DNA of 64,000 bases, from positions 55,022,773-55,086,772 of the forward strand of contig OW804095.1 of NCBI GenBank assembly GCA_942159475.1, given 5' to 3'. Below are positions 38,735 through 49,900 of the stretch, piece by piece. The stretch is from Sthenelais limicola (lineage: Eukaryota; Annelida; Polychaeta; Phyllodocida; Sigalionidae). Position 1 is the first letter of the stretch. Each line of letters begins with the position of its first letter. The translations under genes and the position numbers were made by a program. A model generated the notes under the pieces. It worked only from the letters and a program-made list of their open reading frames with translations, ran no database searches and was not told the DNA's origin.

Positions 38735-38820
38735 TTATCGGAAATCCATACAAAAACCAACCCTAACCCTAAATTGGTGGTCCTAAGTTAGTGAAGGGAG
38801 TAGTGGATTGTAAATGTAAA
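38735..38820 (+). repeat. Dispersed repeat Z with telomere-like motif, copy 1
   Basis: CCAACCCTAACCCTAAATTGG is shortened here to the core AACCCTAACCCTAAATTGG. It is followed by GTCCTAAGT.AGT.AAGG and AGTAGTGGA. The same series occurs at 60285-60375. The CCCTAA repeats resemble the metazoan telomere repeat, but only two units are present. Confidence 0.7.
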
Positions 38821-38970
38821 AAAGCTGGTAGAATAATCAGAAGTTGTAATCTGTAAAATGAAATATTGGGCATGAGCAAATTGATTCCCGTCCTGAGTCC
38901 ACGGGGACGGGGGCTAAAGCACTCAAGCTCCTTAAGCAGGTGTTCCTTTGTTTCAGTGATTTAACTTATC

Positions 38971-39018
38971 AGATCTACTTAATAAAACGTTTTAACAACC
39001 AAAGCTGGTACTGAAATG
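38971..39018 (+). repeat. Dispersed repeat, copy 2
   Basis: This near-identical match to 31961-32008 has two differences, near the end of the shared block. Confidence 0.8.
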
Positions 39019-39029
39019 TTTTTCCCTGG

Positions 39030-39170
39030 CTGATTCAACTTCAAATTCGTGTATACAAATGTAAGAGCACCAACATATTGAACTTCAGTCCTATAGTTCA
39101 AACAATGCCTAGATTTGGTAAGATTTGTTTTATCATAAATGCTGAGAATGAAAATTCAACAAAGTCATTT
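39030..39170 (+). repeat. Dispersed repeat Y, copy 1
   Basis: Shared words TTGAACTTC-like, TTCAGTCCTATA, TTGGTAAGATTT, TTTT.TC.TAA.TGCTGAGAATG recur in order at 57022-57150 on the same strand. Confidence 0.65.
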
Positions 39171-41579
39171 GGGTCCATTGTTGTCAGCTTTTGTGATTGA
39201 AAATTTCAACGTACCTGGAGATTCAAAATGTGAAAATTCCAAAACTACATATCAGTGGAATGTAAATAGGGTGAATATTGTGCACTTTACAAAGGGGTTG
39301 CGGACGTGAATCCTCGACACATGTGATTATAGTAAAGGTGTCTACCTTGGGAAAACAATTAATTGTAAGTTTCACCTTTGGGCCAGGAGGTATATACAAT
39401 GGGAGTGGTCACACTGTATAACCTAAGCCTCACTTGCCGACCAATGCTCTTATAAATTTCACTGGCTTTTCTATATTTTTTTTCATTTAGACACTTATGA
39501 ATGTGCTTAATATGAAATAACATATTTAAATATTGCCTGTCTTTGAAATCATTGTTATTGGCTGGTATACAGTTGAAATAAGAAGTGATGAAGCCTGAAC
39601 GCCGGTTTTGCAAGATGGTGGCGTATGTATCCTAGCTAGGTTAGGCAGTGTCAGGGGGCCATCATCACTGAAGGTATTGATGTTGCAACCAAGTTTAAGA
39701 TATTATTCTTGGTAATTTATAAGATATTTCTTTCAATTGATATGTGAACACTTTTTGATTTGGGATGTTATTGTGGTAAGCGACTAAGCAACAACAACTC
39801 CATCTTCAGTAATGGTGTGGCAAAATGTGTGAGGCTAACGTACAAGCCTGCAGCCATTGGGATGTGACTACTTCCTTCAAATATATACCTTCCTGCTGTG
39901 AGTGATAGGGAAATTTCTCCTAGGCGAGAGGTTCCATGATCCCTACCCTTTTCACTTGGCTAGTTCTTGTGGCACTTGAATAAAATAGTGACTATTTGAG
40001 GTTGAAACCCCAATAACTCCTACTTTGGATGGAGGATTATATTTTTATTTCATATAAAACTCACCTTTTCATCATTTCTTACCTAGGAAAAACCAACATA
40101 ATCTCTGAACCCTCATATAGTAACCTCATACACCTTTTTACAAATTGATGAGGTCACAATGAGGAGTTACCAAACAAACTTAGCAAAGTTCTAATCTGAG
40201 GCTGCAACCTTAGTTGTGGTAGTGCTATCGAACCTTTAAGATGTTTGAGTGTGTCACTGTCTCATTCATATGGTGAAATTTTCATTGAGGTGGGCTATTT
40301 TGGGAGACTAGGTGTGCCACAAATTTACTCAAGAATTGATTTGGGTGCAACAAGGCCTGCGGGAGCGATCACACATAGTAACTTAAAAATGCATTATCAG
40401 CTATGCATGCATACATCAGACACATTTAGAGTTTTTGGTACAAGTATCAACTATATAACATACCCGAACATGTCCATTGGTCTGTATGCGTTTTCAAGTC
40501 AGTAAAGGCATGGAAATAGCCAAAGAAGTTTTATCAGTGTGCACCAAATGGAGCCATCTCTTGAAGGCATGAGGACTTCGATGTGTTTATGTTTGAGTTA
40601 GTAATTGTATTGTAGGTATGTTCACAGCTGAGAATGTATTTTTAAAAGGCTTGACTCAAACCTAGGTTGTGATGGCAGGGATGATGGAACCAAGGCCCCT
40701 GGCTCCCAAGATAGTCATAGATAGATGGTCATTTCCATCCCACATGCTTGGGAGAGGGTCAGAACCAACGTGGGTGTCAAGTAATATTGAGGGTTTCCCC
40801 TATCTTAATTACTCAAGGATTGTACTTATCAAACCACTTACCGAACCCATCTGTCTTGGCAAGACTCCAATGATATCATAAGAAATGGTCATCTTTTGAT
40901 ATAAGATGGTAAGAGGAGAGAGAATACATGTTATTGCTATCTGATAAATTTCGCTGATTGAGCAAATTATCTATTCACAAATCACATATTCCAATAAATC
41001 ATGCCAACCAAATCCTAAACCTTAGATTGTCTGGAGTTGGCATTAGCAGTTCATATGTTAGTGGTTAAATATGGCTCCCCACATCGACCACCAGGTTTTA
41101 TTTAGAAACGTAAACGTAGAGTACGGGAAAGAAATTTTGGTTTTAGTTAGAATTACGAGTAAATTGTAGAAAGAAAACGGTACACACATTGTCTTATTGG
41201 AAAGATTCCTCAAAATGACTTCATATACCTTTAAAACCAGAGGAAAACAAGGAAAGGGCTATAACTGATTATGTCAATGCCTGCATGGCACTAGGCATGG
41301 GCATGGCTGTAGGGTATATCATATGTGTTGTTTCGTTTTGCTCAATGAAGAAACCTGCTCTGACCATCCTATACCCTCCCCCCCTGCCAATCGTCTGGCC
41401 AATTTGCAGGGATAAGAGGAGAAAGAAGAGATTTACTCGGAAGCATGCCTGTAAGTAGTTGGGCCAACCTTTTAGAATGACTTAGGAATTGAGGTTGTTA
41501 GTTTAATAATAAAGTGTCATGTGCGTGACAATGTGACTCCGTGTTCGACATTGGAGAAGCTAATAAGACTATGAATGAT

Positions 41580-44500
41580 TCATCTTCAACAGCTGTGCCC
41601 AGAATGAAGGGGAATCATTTGAGAGTTTTCACTCTGGCATTCGTTCCCTAGTTAGAACTTGCGGCTACAGCGATGCAGGCATCAACTCCATACTCAGAGA
41701 TAGGATTGTCATTGGCATACGGGACCCAGACTCGCAGACCTTACTGATGAAGGAGCGGAAGCTTACCCTAGATAAAGCCATTGATATGCAATGCTGCTGA
41801 AAATGCATCAGCCCAAGGACGTGCTATATGCCTAACAACCGTCAACAGTGACATCTTACTGGGGTCCGAGGAAAGCGTTAAAGCAAGAGAAGAAATCAAG
41901 CAAGACAGACAAAACAGATAACCCCTCCACAAAAACTGATACCAGGGACTGTAAGTTCTGTGGCACACCCCATGTCATGAGGAAGGAACTCTGTCCTGCA
42001 TGGGGTAAGCAATGCTCACACTGTCAAAAGGATTACCACTTTGCTAGAAAATGTCTGGAAAAAGGAAAAGGAAAAGAGAAAGTCCATCTAGTCCAGGAAG
42101 AAGAGGATGGGAGTTCTTCTGATGGGAACTGGATAAATGCGGTGCACACAACCAAATCAAAGCAGCTTAAATGTAAACTCCTAGTCACAAGCCAATAAGT
42201 TGACTTCCAAGTAGACACTGGGGCCTCAATAAATACTATCCCAGGAGTATGCTTGTAATGTAAAACTGATTTATACTTCACTACAGATGTGGAATGGAGC
42301 CTCATCTATATCAGGGGGTACTTGTAGACTGAAGGTGAGGAACCCTCGCAACCACAAAGAATACTCTGTGGAATTTGTTGTTGACATGCCACTCCTAGAC
42401 CTTCAGGCAGCCAAGGAAATGCGTCTAGTGCGTGTCAATGAGGACAACATGGTTTGAGTTTTTCTGTTAAACCCAAAATTGATGATGCCCCTGTCAGTTG
42501 TGACAAACTTGGTAGACTCCCTAGAGTGGGTTATAGTAGCTAGACATGGCAGTATTCACCTAAACCTGTACGACTGTTGAATGCCAGTGAGTGGGATCTG
42601 TGCCTTATTTATATGTGTCCAGATTCCTGCCAAAGTTGAAAATCCTTTGGTCAGTGGTGGATCCTTGAAGTAGTTGATCCTAACTCCCTGGAGTGGTTCA
42701 TCTACGGGTCCAAGATGATGCGATACCCATAGTGATGCCGGACCGTAGGACATCCCTTTCAATCTGTGAAAAGCTAAAAACTGAACTTGACCGACTCAAA
42801 GAAATGGGTGTAATCTGTAAAGTTACACAACCGACTCCTTGGGTAAGCCAGATAGTCATTGCTTATAAGAAGTCTAGCCAGCTCAGAATTTGCATAGATC
42901 CTAAGGAACTTAATAAAGTGGTTATAAGAGAGCGTTTTACTCTCCCCATCCTTGAGGATAAGCTGCATGAAATTGGCCAGTCTTGTCTGTTCTCAAAGGC
43001 TGACCTTTCCTCAGGCTATTGGCAAGATTCAAGCCTTCTGACAACCTTCCATTCCTGTCATGGGAGGTATAGGTGACTGAGACTTCCCTTTGGAATATCT
43101 GTCTCTCTGCTGAGATATTCTACAGCTACTTGATGCCCTAGAAGGACTACCTGGAATTGTATGCAATCAGACATAGCAAAGACCTGCAAGAGCATGATCG
43201 CCATCTTACTCAATTTCTCCAATGCTGCACCAAGAATGGAATAAAACTTAATGATGAGAAGATGGAACTCAGCATGGAAGAAATCACTTTCATGGGGCAC
43301 TGTGTGACTCAAGATGGACTCCAATCTGACCCTGAGCAGGTCAAAGCAATTCCTGAGATGCAGGAACCTTAGGACATCCAGGAACTACGAAGATTCATAG
43401 GCTGTGTAAACTACTTAGCTAAATTTGTACCTAATCTCTCAGAAGTACTCAGTCCACTGCTTAACCTCCTCAAAGGAAACGTAGCCTGGAACTGGTCATT
43501 CAGCCAGCAACAAGCTTTTGACAATGCCAAGTTGTTCATAACCTCTACACCAATACTCGCCTTCCATGATGCAAAGAAAGATCTTGTTCTAGAGAATGAT
43601 GTCAGTGAATATGGCCTCGGGTCAGCTGTCTACCAAGAAGGAAAACCTATCGCTTTCTCTAGTCTTACCCTAACAGACATGGAGAAACGTTATGCCCAAA
43701 TTGAAAAAGAGATGCTTGCTGTCTCTAATGGACTGAATAAATTCCACCAATACACCTATGGTAGGGAAGTTAAAGTAATTACCGATCACAAGCCACTCAT
43801 ATCAATCTATAGGAAGCCACTCTCCAAAGCTCTAAAAAGACTACAGAACTTGCTTCTAAACACTCAAGACTACCAGTACACTCTGGAATACAGACCAGGA
43901 AAGAATCTACCAGTTGCTGACACCCTATCCAGAGCACCCCTACCACATCAAGAGACAGCGGACAGGGAGACTATCAAGAACGTTTACCACTCACCACTGA
44001 AGGAGAAAGGTCTCTGGAAAGTAAAGTTTGCTACACTAGAGGATGAGTCAATGCCTCCTAAAAACCATCATCATGGAAGGTTGGCCTAGGCAAAAATCAG
44101 AACTTCCAACATGTGTTAAACCGTACTTCTATTTCCGCGATGAGCTCACAGTGCAAAATGGAATCATACTATGAGGAGAATGTATTGTTATCCCCCTGTC
44201 CTTACGATCGCACATGAAACAGGTTCATGCAGGTCATCTTGGAATAAACTCATGTGTTAGGAGAGCCAGAAAAATTATTTACTGGCCAGGTATGTCATCT
44301 GAAATCCGACAATATGTTGAGAGATGTGGCACCTGTGCTGCATTCAGTGACCATCAACCAATTGAGCCTCTTGTAATGCGTGACGCTCCAGATAGACCCT
44401 TCAGCACTGTGGCTACTGATCTGTTCAGTCTTGAACGACATGACTACCTTGTAACAGTAGACTGCTACTCCAACTTCATCTAAGTCGATCGTATGAGGGT

Positions 44501-45800
44501 TACAACTTCAGAAGAAGTCATCAAACAGTTAAAGTATCAATTTACAAGATATGACTTCCCTGACCCACTCATCAGCAACAATGGCCCTCAGTACTCATCA
44601 CACACTTTCCAGAGATTCTGTGAGGACTGGTCATTCAAACATGAGACATCAAGCCCAGGTCGCAGCCAATCAAACGGAGCTGCTGAAGCAGCCGTTAAAT
44701 CAGTATAGAGGATGATGCGGAAGTGTATTGCGAACAAAGAAGACCCATACATTTGGTCTCCTCAACTTACAGAACACCCCCACTAAAGGACTAACATCCA
44801 GCCAAGCCAGAGGCTCATGGGGAGAAGGACAAAGACTCTGCTTCCAACGAGCCATGATGCTCCCAAACCAACTACACACGTAAATGCTTGTCCTGCTATA
44901 GAAGCAAAGAAAATGAAAGCTGCAGAATACCACCTAAGCAAGAAAACACTGAGACCATTAGAGGTCGGAGAAACTGTAAGGATTCAACCTAATCCCAATG
45001 GAGACAAAGTCTGGAAAGAAGGAACTGTGAGCAGAAAACTAGAAGGGAAAAGCTATGAAGTCATGACAGACCAAGGCAAACAATACAGACGAAACAGAGG
45101 CCATCTCAGAGCAGCCCCCCCTGGCGACACACTCAATTCCAGATACCCAGACCAACAACACCAAGGCTAGTACTAGCCCCCAAACTGCTCAACCTCCGCT
45201 GAAGCCGAAGGTAACACCATCTACAAAACCCATGGGCAGTTCAGTACCACCATCAGCCAAGCCATCCCCAGTCAAGAACTGGAAGAGCTCAACATCGCCA
45301 CACAATTCTCCACCTTCACCAACTGTCATGGTCAGTTCTAACAAGACATCTGCCTTGGAACCATACACAACAAGGTGTGGCAGAGAAGTCAAAATGCCTC
45401 AAAAATATTCTGAATGATGCACCATAAACATGCTGTTGTGTTCTGAGTCTAACTGACTTTTGACCTTGTTATGTTTTTTTCCAGTCAACCCAGCCGACGT
45501 AGTGACATTTCAGTTTCACAAAGACACTGCCCATAACTATTTTTTACATTATCTATGTACAGTCTTCAACTGCTAATGACTTTCTATCTCAATTCAAATT
45601 CCTTAAATTTCAAACTCTCTTTTGAAACAAGGGGAGATGGTATGTGTTCCGCCCTCTTACGAATAAAGCATCAACTACTAGATCTAGCAACCATACCAAA
45701 GCCAACCCTCTCCATCTCTCTAGTGTTTATTCTTATATATCAATACCAGTACACAATCTGCATGTATAACAATTTCCACTATAGACTCGCTTTGCCTTAA
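41580..45800 (+). mobile_element. Degenerate Ty3/gypsy LTR retrotransposon
   Basis: Protein remnants lie in the canonical order gag-PR-RT-RH-IN. A capsid-like piece with LRDRIVIGIRDP is at 41.6-41.8 kb. A zinc-knuckle region with C-x2-C and C-x2-C..H..C patterns is at 41.95-42.06 kb. A protease DTGA site is near 42.22 kb. RT spans 42.69-43.37 kb, RNase H 43.53-43.95 kb with its acidic residues and an ADTLSRA motif, and integrase 44.21-44.71 kb with the H..H..C-x2-C finger. An SH3-like integrase tail lies near 44.95-45.1 kb. The frame breaks repeatedly by stops and shifts. The RT active-site segment around the usual DDILV is deleted, and the second integrase Asp is Asn (SNNGPQ). A purine run AAGGGGAGATG near 45630, followed by TGTTCCGCCC, marks a likely 3' LTR start. 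No matching 5' LTR was found. Confidence 0.9.
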
Positions 45801-46956
45801 AGGTAAATGCCAGGGTCATCAGCACTGCAGCAGGCGGGAATTCAAGAAACTAATGCATGAAAAAATATAAGTCACAATATTGTTTCAAACTTCATCTTGA
45901 GAAAGAACATGGTTGGGGGAATACAAAAAGCCGAAAAAAACCCCAGGATGTTATTATTTTGTGTTCTAGGGATGACTGAAGTTTACTTCCATCTTAGTAG
46001 TAATATACATTGAGTGCGGACTGTGAAATGCCCCCCACTGCGTCTGAGTTTGCTTTGAACACAATGTGCGCCGCCGCCTTGACCTCGGTATACTGACCTA
46101 ATTCCGGCCTCCTGCGTAAGATTAAGGGGATTAGGGAGGCTTCGATGTACTGCGTTCAGTGAAACGCTAGCAATAACGCGGCCTGTGGTTTAAGGGAACC
46201 CCCCGATGAGTCATCATATCTCCTCATGTCTACGTTGTACGTCAGTTCTTACGGACGTAAACAACGCAACTTAGTGTGTTCTACGTTGCCCATTTACCTA
46301 AGCCTATATCTTCATTCTGAATGTTATATTTACCCGGAATTAACTTGTATAAGAAAGATAAACCATTTTTCCATGTATACAAAGTACAAAGAGTTGATAT
46401 CTTAATTGGAAAATTATGTTTTGAAAGCTTTCTTGCAGGAGGGTTGTGATGGTGTGTGTTGGGTCATGGAGGGCGCTTTTACATATCTATAAGTAACAGG
46501 AATCACAGAGTAAAAACCTTCCTCCTGATAGGCTACACATCTTGACCAATCAAAATTATTGTCTCCACTACATGCTAAGATAGTATGGAGGATGTTTTAC
46601 TTGTAAATTTATATCTCCCAAAACTTTATCTGTCTGTTTTCAACAGAACAGAGTGCAGTGTATTCCCGCGTCCCCCTGTAGTTGTCCTCCATCGAAGGGT
46701 CTTTCTGCCTAGTGGATGCGGTGGCAAACCTCCGCTATCTGAGGAGGGGAATCCCCCAAATTTCTATCCCGCGTTGAACTAACGTTTTCTAGCAACGCGG
46801 TACATCGAAGCCTCCCTATTAGGGTAACGATGCGACCACAACTTATAGGGTATAGCAGTGCCGGCCTCTGCGAGTCATATAGAGCATAACGTGAGCTTCA
46901 GTTTGGTACTTTTCCCATCATTCTACGGCTATCAGAGGAGAAGATACAACCCCAAA
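45801..46956. other. SPATA20 upstream region
   Basis: This stretch lies between the retrotransposon remnant and the first SPATA20 coding exon. Most of it is the foldback element at 46132-46818, leaving only about 140 bp of non-element sequence before the proposed start codon. I see no clear TATA box. Confidence 0.5.
46132..46818. mobile_element. Inverted-repeat element, 687 bp, next to SPATA20 start
   Basis: The left end TAGGGAGGCTTCGATGTAC is matched at the right by its reverse complement, GTACATCGAAGCCTCCCTA. TA sits at both extremities. Inside the arms a further imperfect match (GCGTT..CTAGCAA.AACGCGG) extends the pairing to roughly 50 bp. No transposase frame is present, so it is non-autonomous. 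Confidence 0.75.
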
Positions 46957-46975
46957 ATGACCGAATCAGTAGCAG
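46957..46975 (+). CDS. SPATA20: SPATA20 exon 1 (19 coding nt), proposed
   Basis: CCAAAATGACC is a good start context. The exon encodes MTESVA plus one base, then a strong G/GTAAGC donor. Spliced in phase 1 to the acceptor at 50100 it gives [18 protein letters not shown]. The alternative is that translation starts at the ATG at 50082 in a longer exon 2 that begins after the acceptor at 50080. Confidence 0.5.
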
Positions 46976-49900
46976 GTAAGCTTGTTTTATTTCCCATTTT
47001 TAAATACTTTGGAATAATAGGGGATACCTGAACTCACGATATGTTAAAGACACTATTCCATTTAACAACTTGGGATAGTTGGCGACAGTTAGCGACAATA
47101 TTTAGAAAATCGGGGTTATTTATAGCCATGTATTGTGGCGGACGGAGCTCTAGCAGTAGGACTCAACGCCATGACAGGCTCCTGTTGGGGCATATCCAAG
47201 GGGGCATATCGATAATGAAATCTTCATCAGTAACTTATTTTTAAAAGGTATTAATCATGATGATTATCAGGGTTCCTGCAGCCCAGAGCACATTAAATTT
47301 AATGACTGATTTACATGATTTTTAATGACTTTTTCATTGACGTCTTAGAGACCAAGTAAAAAGATATTAATACAATCGTCTGAATCGTTTTAATGTGTTT
47401 CTTATTCATTTTATACATAACCTTTTCCTCAGAAAAAGATAGCCACTTCCATATAGAGCTCCCAACGATAGTTTTGACAAATGGGAATTTGAGAGATTTT
47501 TGGTACATACAGGTGTAAAATGGAGTATTTTGGGGGACAGTTATGTCAATTTTCCAGTTTTTCTAAAGTATCTGATTTCAGAAAATAATCTGAGAACTTG
47601 TATCCCTGCTTTGATTCCCAAAGCTAGGTGCTGGGTTGTCCAGTTTCTAAAGACTTTTAATGATGAAATACGAAATGATTTTTAATTTTCAAATTAAACG
47701 AGACTTACCTTGGGAAGGTGAAGTTTACACAGGTAAATCTGAATGTAATGACTTCAAATGAACTGCGGGAACCATGTAATACATAATATCTAATGTGTAA
47801 TTCATAATGACAATTTAAGGGTCCCGACATATTTGTGATGCAGACATGGCGAAACCTGCCGGACCGCGGTCCTTGACCGTTGAAAGACAAGTCGGACCGG
47901 TGAAAGTAAAGCTTCTCCGGTCCGATTGTCCGGTGAAAAAATTGTATGAAACGTTAGAGAAACCTTTGAAGGACCAGTGAACAAAGTCAAGGATTCAAGG
48001 ATCAACTATATTGTATATCTTACGTTGTGTAAATTACCTTATGTATATCTGTTGATGAAGACAACATTATAACACCATTGACCTCATTCAATAATTCTTT
48101 AGCACCTCTGAACCAAGTTAGTAATATCTAAAATAACCTGGTTAATTCTTAACTGTATCGTTAGGAATACTATCATAATGACTCATTGTGTCACGATTCA
48201 CGGTAAAAGTACTATAATTATAAATGCTCACTAATGACCTTGTATGAATTCTTATGTACTGTATTGACCTGTATCTTATAAATACTATACTAACAAACGT
48301 AGCATGGATTTTATGTACTGTAACAACCTGTATCTTACCACAAATGTAACAACTTGTACCCTATCACAAATGTCAAGTGATTATGGGATTAATCAGACTA
48401 CAAGAATAATGAACTGCTTCTGTATAGCAAGATGTATTAATGAGAGTAACTCCTCTGCCCCGTTACGCCTACCCGGCCCGGGCTTGTCTGTAGCCGTGTA
48501 GGCTATAACTCGCCTAATAATAGTAATACGGTACCTGTAGGCTGTACCTGTGGAAAACCCTGCACTGACGCCAACAAAATATGGAAATAACTATAGTTAA
48601 CAATGTATGAAGGGTATACTTACCCTTAGACATGATAATAGCCCAGTCTGATAAACGCTAAGCGTTCAAATCGGATGGAAGAAAGATAAATTAGGACGTA
48701 GGCTACACCAGTCCAGGTGGCAGTATTTATAATTCTCGAACCCGCGAGTACAGGAAGTGGGCTAACGTGCCGTGCTTTTATTTAGAATCGTAAGGAGAAT
48801 GTCTCATACATAAAAAAATGTATTAAAGTAGATTTATTTTTATGTTGTACATAACTAGAAATGTATTATATAACATGAGCGTTTTCTAGATCTTTACGCG
48901 TTAAACAAGCCTTGTCGTTTAATCGTGCTAAGATTTGAGTAGGGAGACCTAAATAACTCTTCAGTCTTCAGTGGTGGAGGGAGAATAATATCCAACATGG
49001 TGGTCTGAATGCTAGGCCTCCTTTTTCAAGGATAAGTAAGATACGGATTTCTCGTGGTTTATCCTACCTGTAAGGATGTTTCGGTCATTACCATTTAACA
49101 GACTTTGCAGAGGTACACTATTGAAGCGATCTGCGTCGTTAGTTATCAATGACACCTCCAGATGCTTGTACAGTTGGCCGCAAAGTGGTGGGTTTAGTTG
49201 CTTGCTACTCGATCTTAGCCGTCGTTATCCTGTCTATTTGCCCGTGAGGTAAGTTGAGAAAACCTGATCAAGTTATATGATGGTTGCGCGTAACACTTTA
49301 GCACAGACAGGTTGTTCAATCAATTCCAAGATGCCAAGCTTGTTTCTATCACATTATTTTTAAATATAAGATTATTGATATCGGATAAAAATACGGTAAT
49401 TTGGCTTTGGAAAATAGGACGAGGTCATGGACGAGGTCCTCTCTCTTTTGCTGCTCCCCCATCAGTGTCGGGACAGCGTGACGTCTTAAAAAATGATTAG
49501 ATGAGAACCCAAGTCCAAGAATTAAAATATAAATTATGCATTTCCAGGACTGTTTTTTTTAAAAAAAAAAAAAGTACGTCTGTAGGCTTAGACTTATAGA
49601 TATAGTAATGGATCAGATCGTCAGAAATTCAGAATATGTAGGCCTACAAATGGCCATCACTGCAATACCGTACCATAGTAAATTCTGCTAAAAATTGTAT
49701 TTAGTATCACTAGAAAGCATACAATCATGGGCATTGATTTTCCATGGCAGCTCATGCCAGCTATAGGGGAATAGAATGGTAACCTTCGAAACAAAGTAAT
49801 TTCCTGTTTATATATCGCCGAGGATTCGTCCTTACAAAAAAGAAGATTTCAACGCCTGTTATACACTCTTGTTGGTTAAGATTTACTATTATCCTAAATC

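Larger units (their letters stand above)
36782..41560. other. Intergenic repeat-rich region
   Basis: No protein-coding exon is recognised. The stretch 38.0-39.2 kb carries three repeats that recur in the 57-60 kb region, and a fourth shared with 31.96 kb. It also has a run of 15 C at 38556-38570. The promoter and any 5' exon of the SLC35D3-like gene should lie in its left part. Confidence 0.55.

Noticed and set aside
40245..40505. 86-codon ORF
   Set aside because: No recognisable motif and no splice partners.
49149..49253. Possible 5' exon with a hydrophobic peptide and a GAG/GTAAGT donor
   Set aside because: Its frame ends in TGA before the donor. It could be an untranslated exon of SPATA20, but nothing else supports it.
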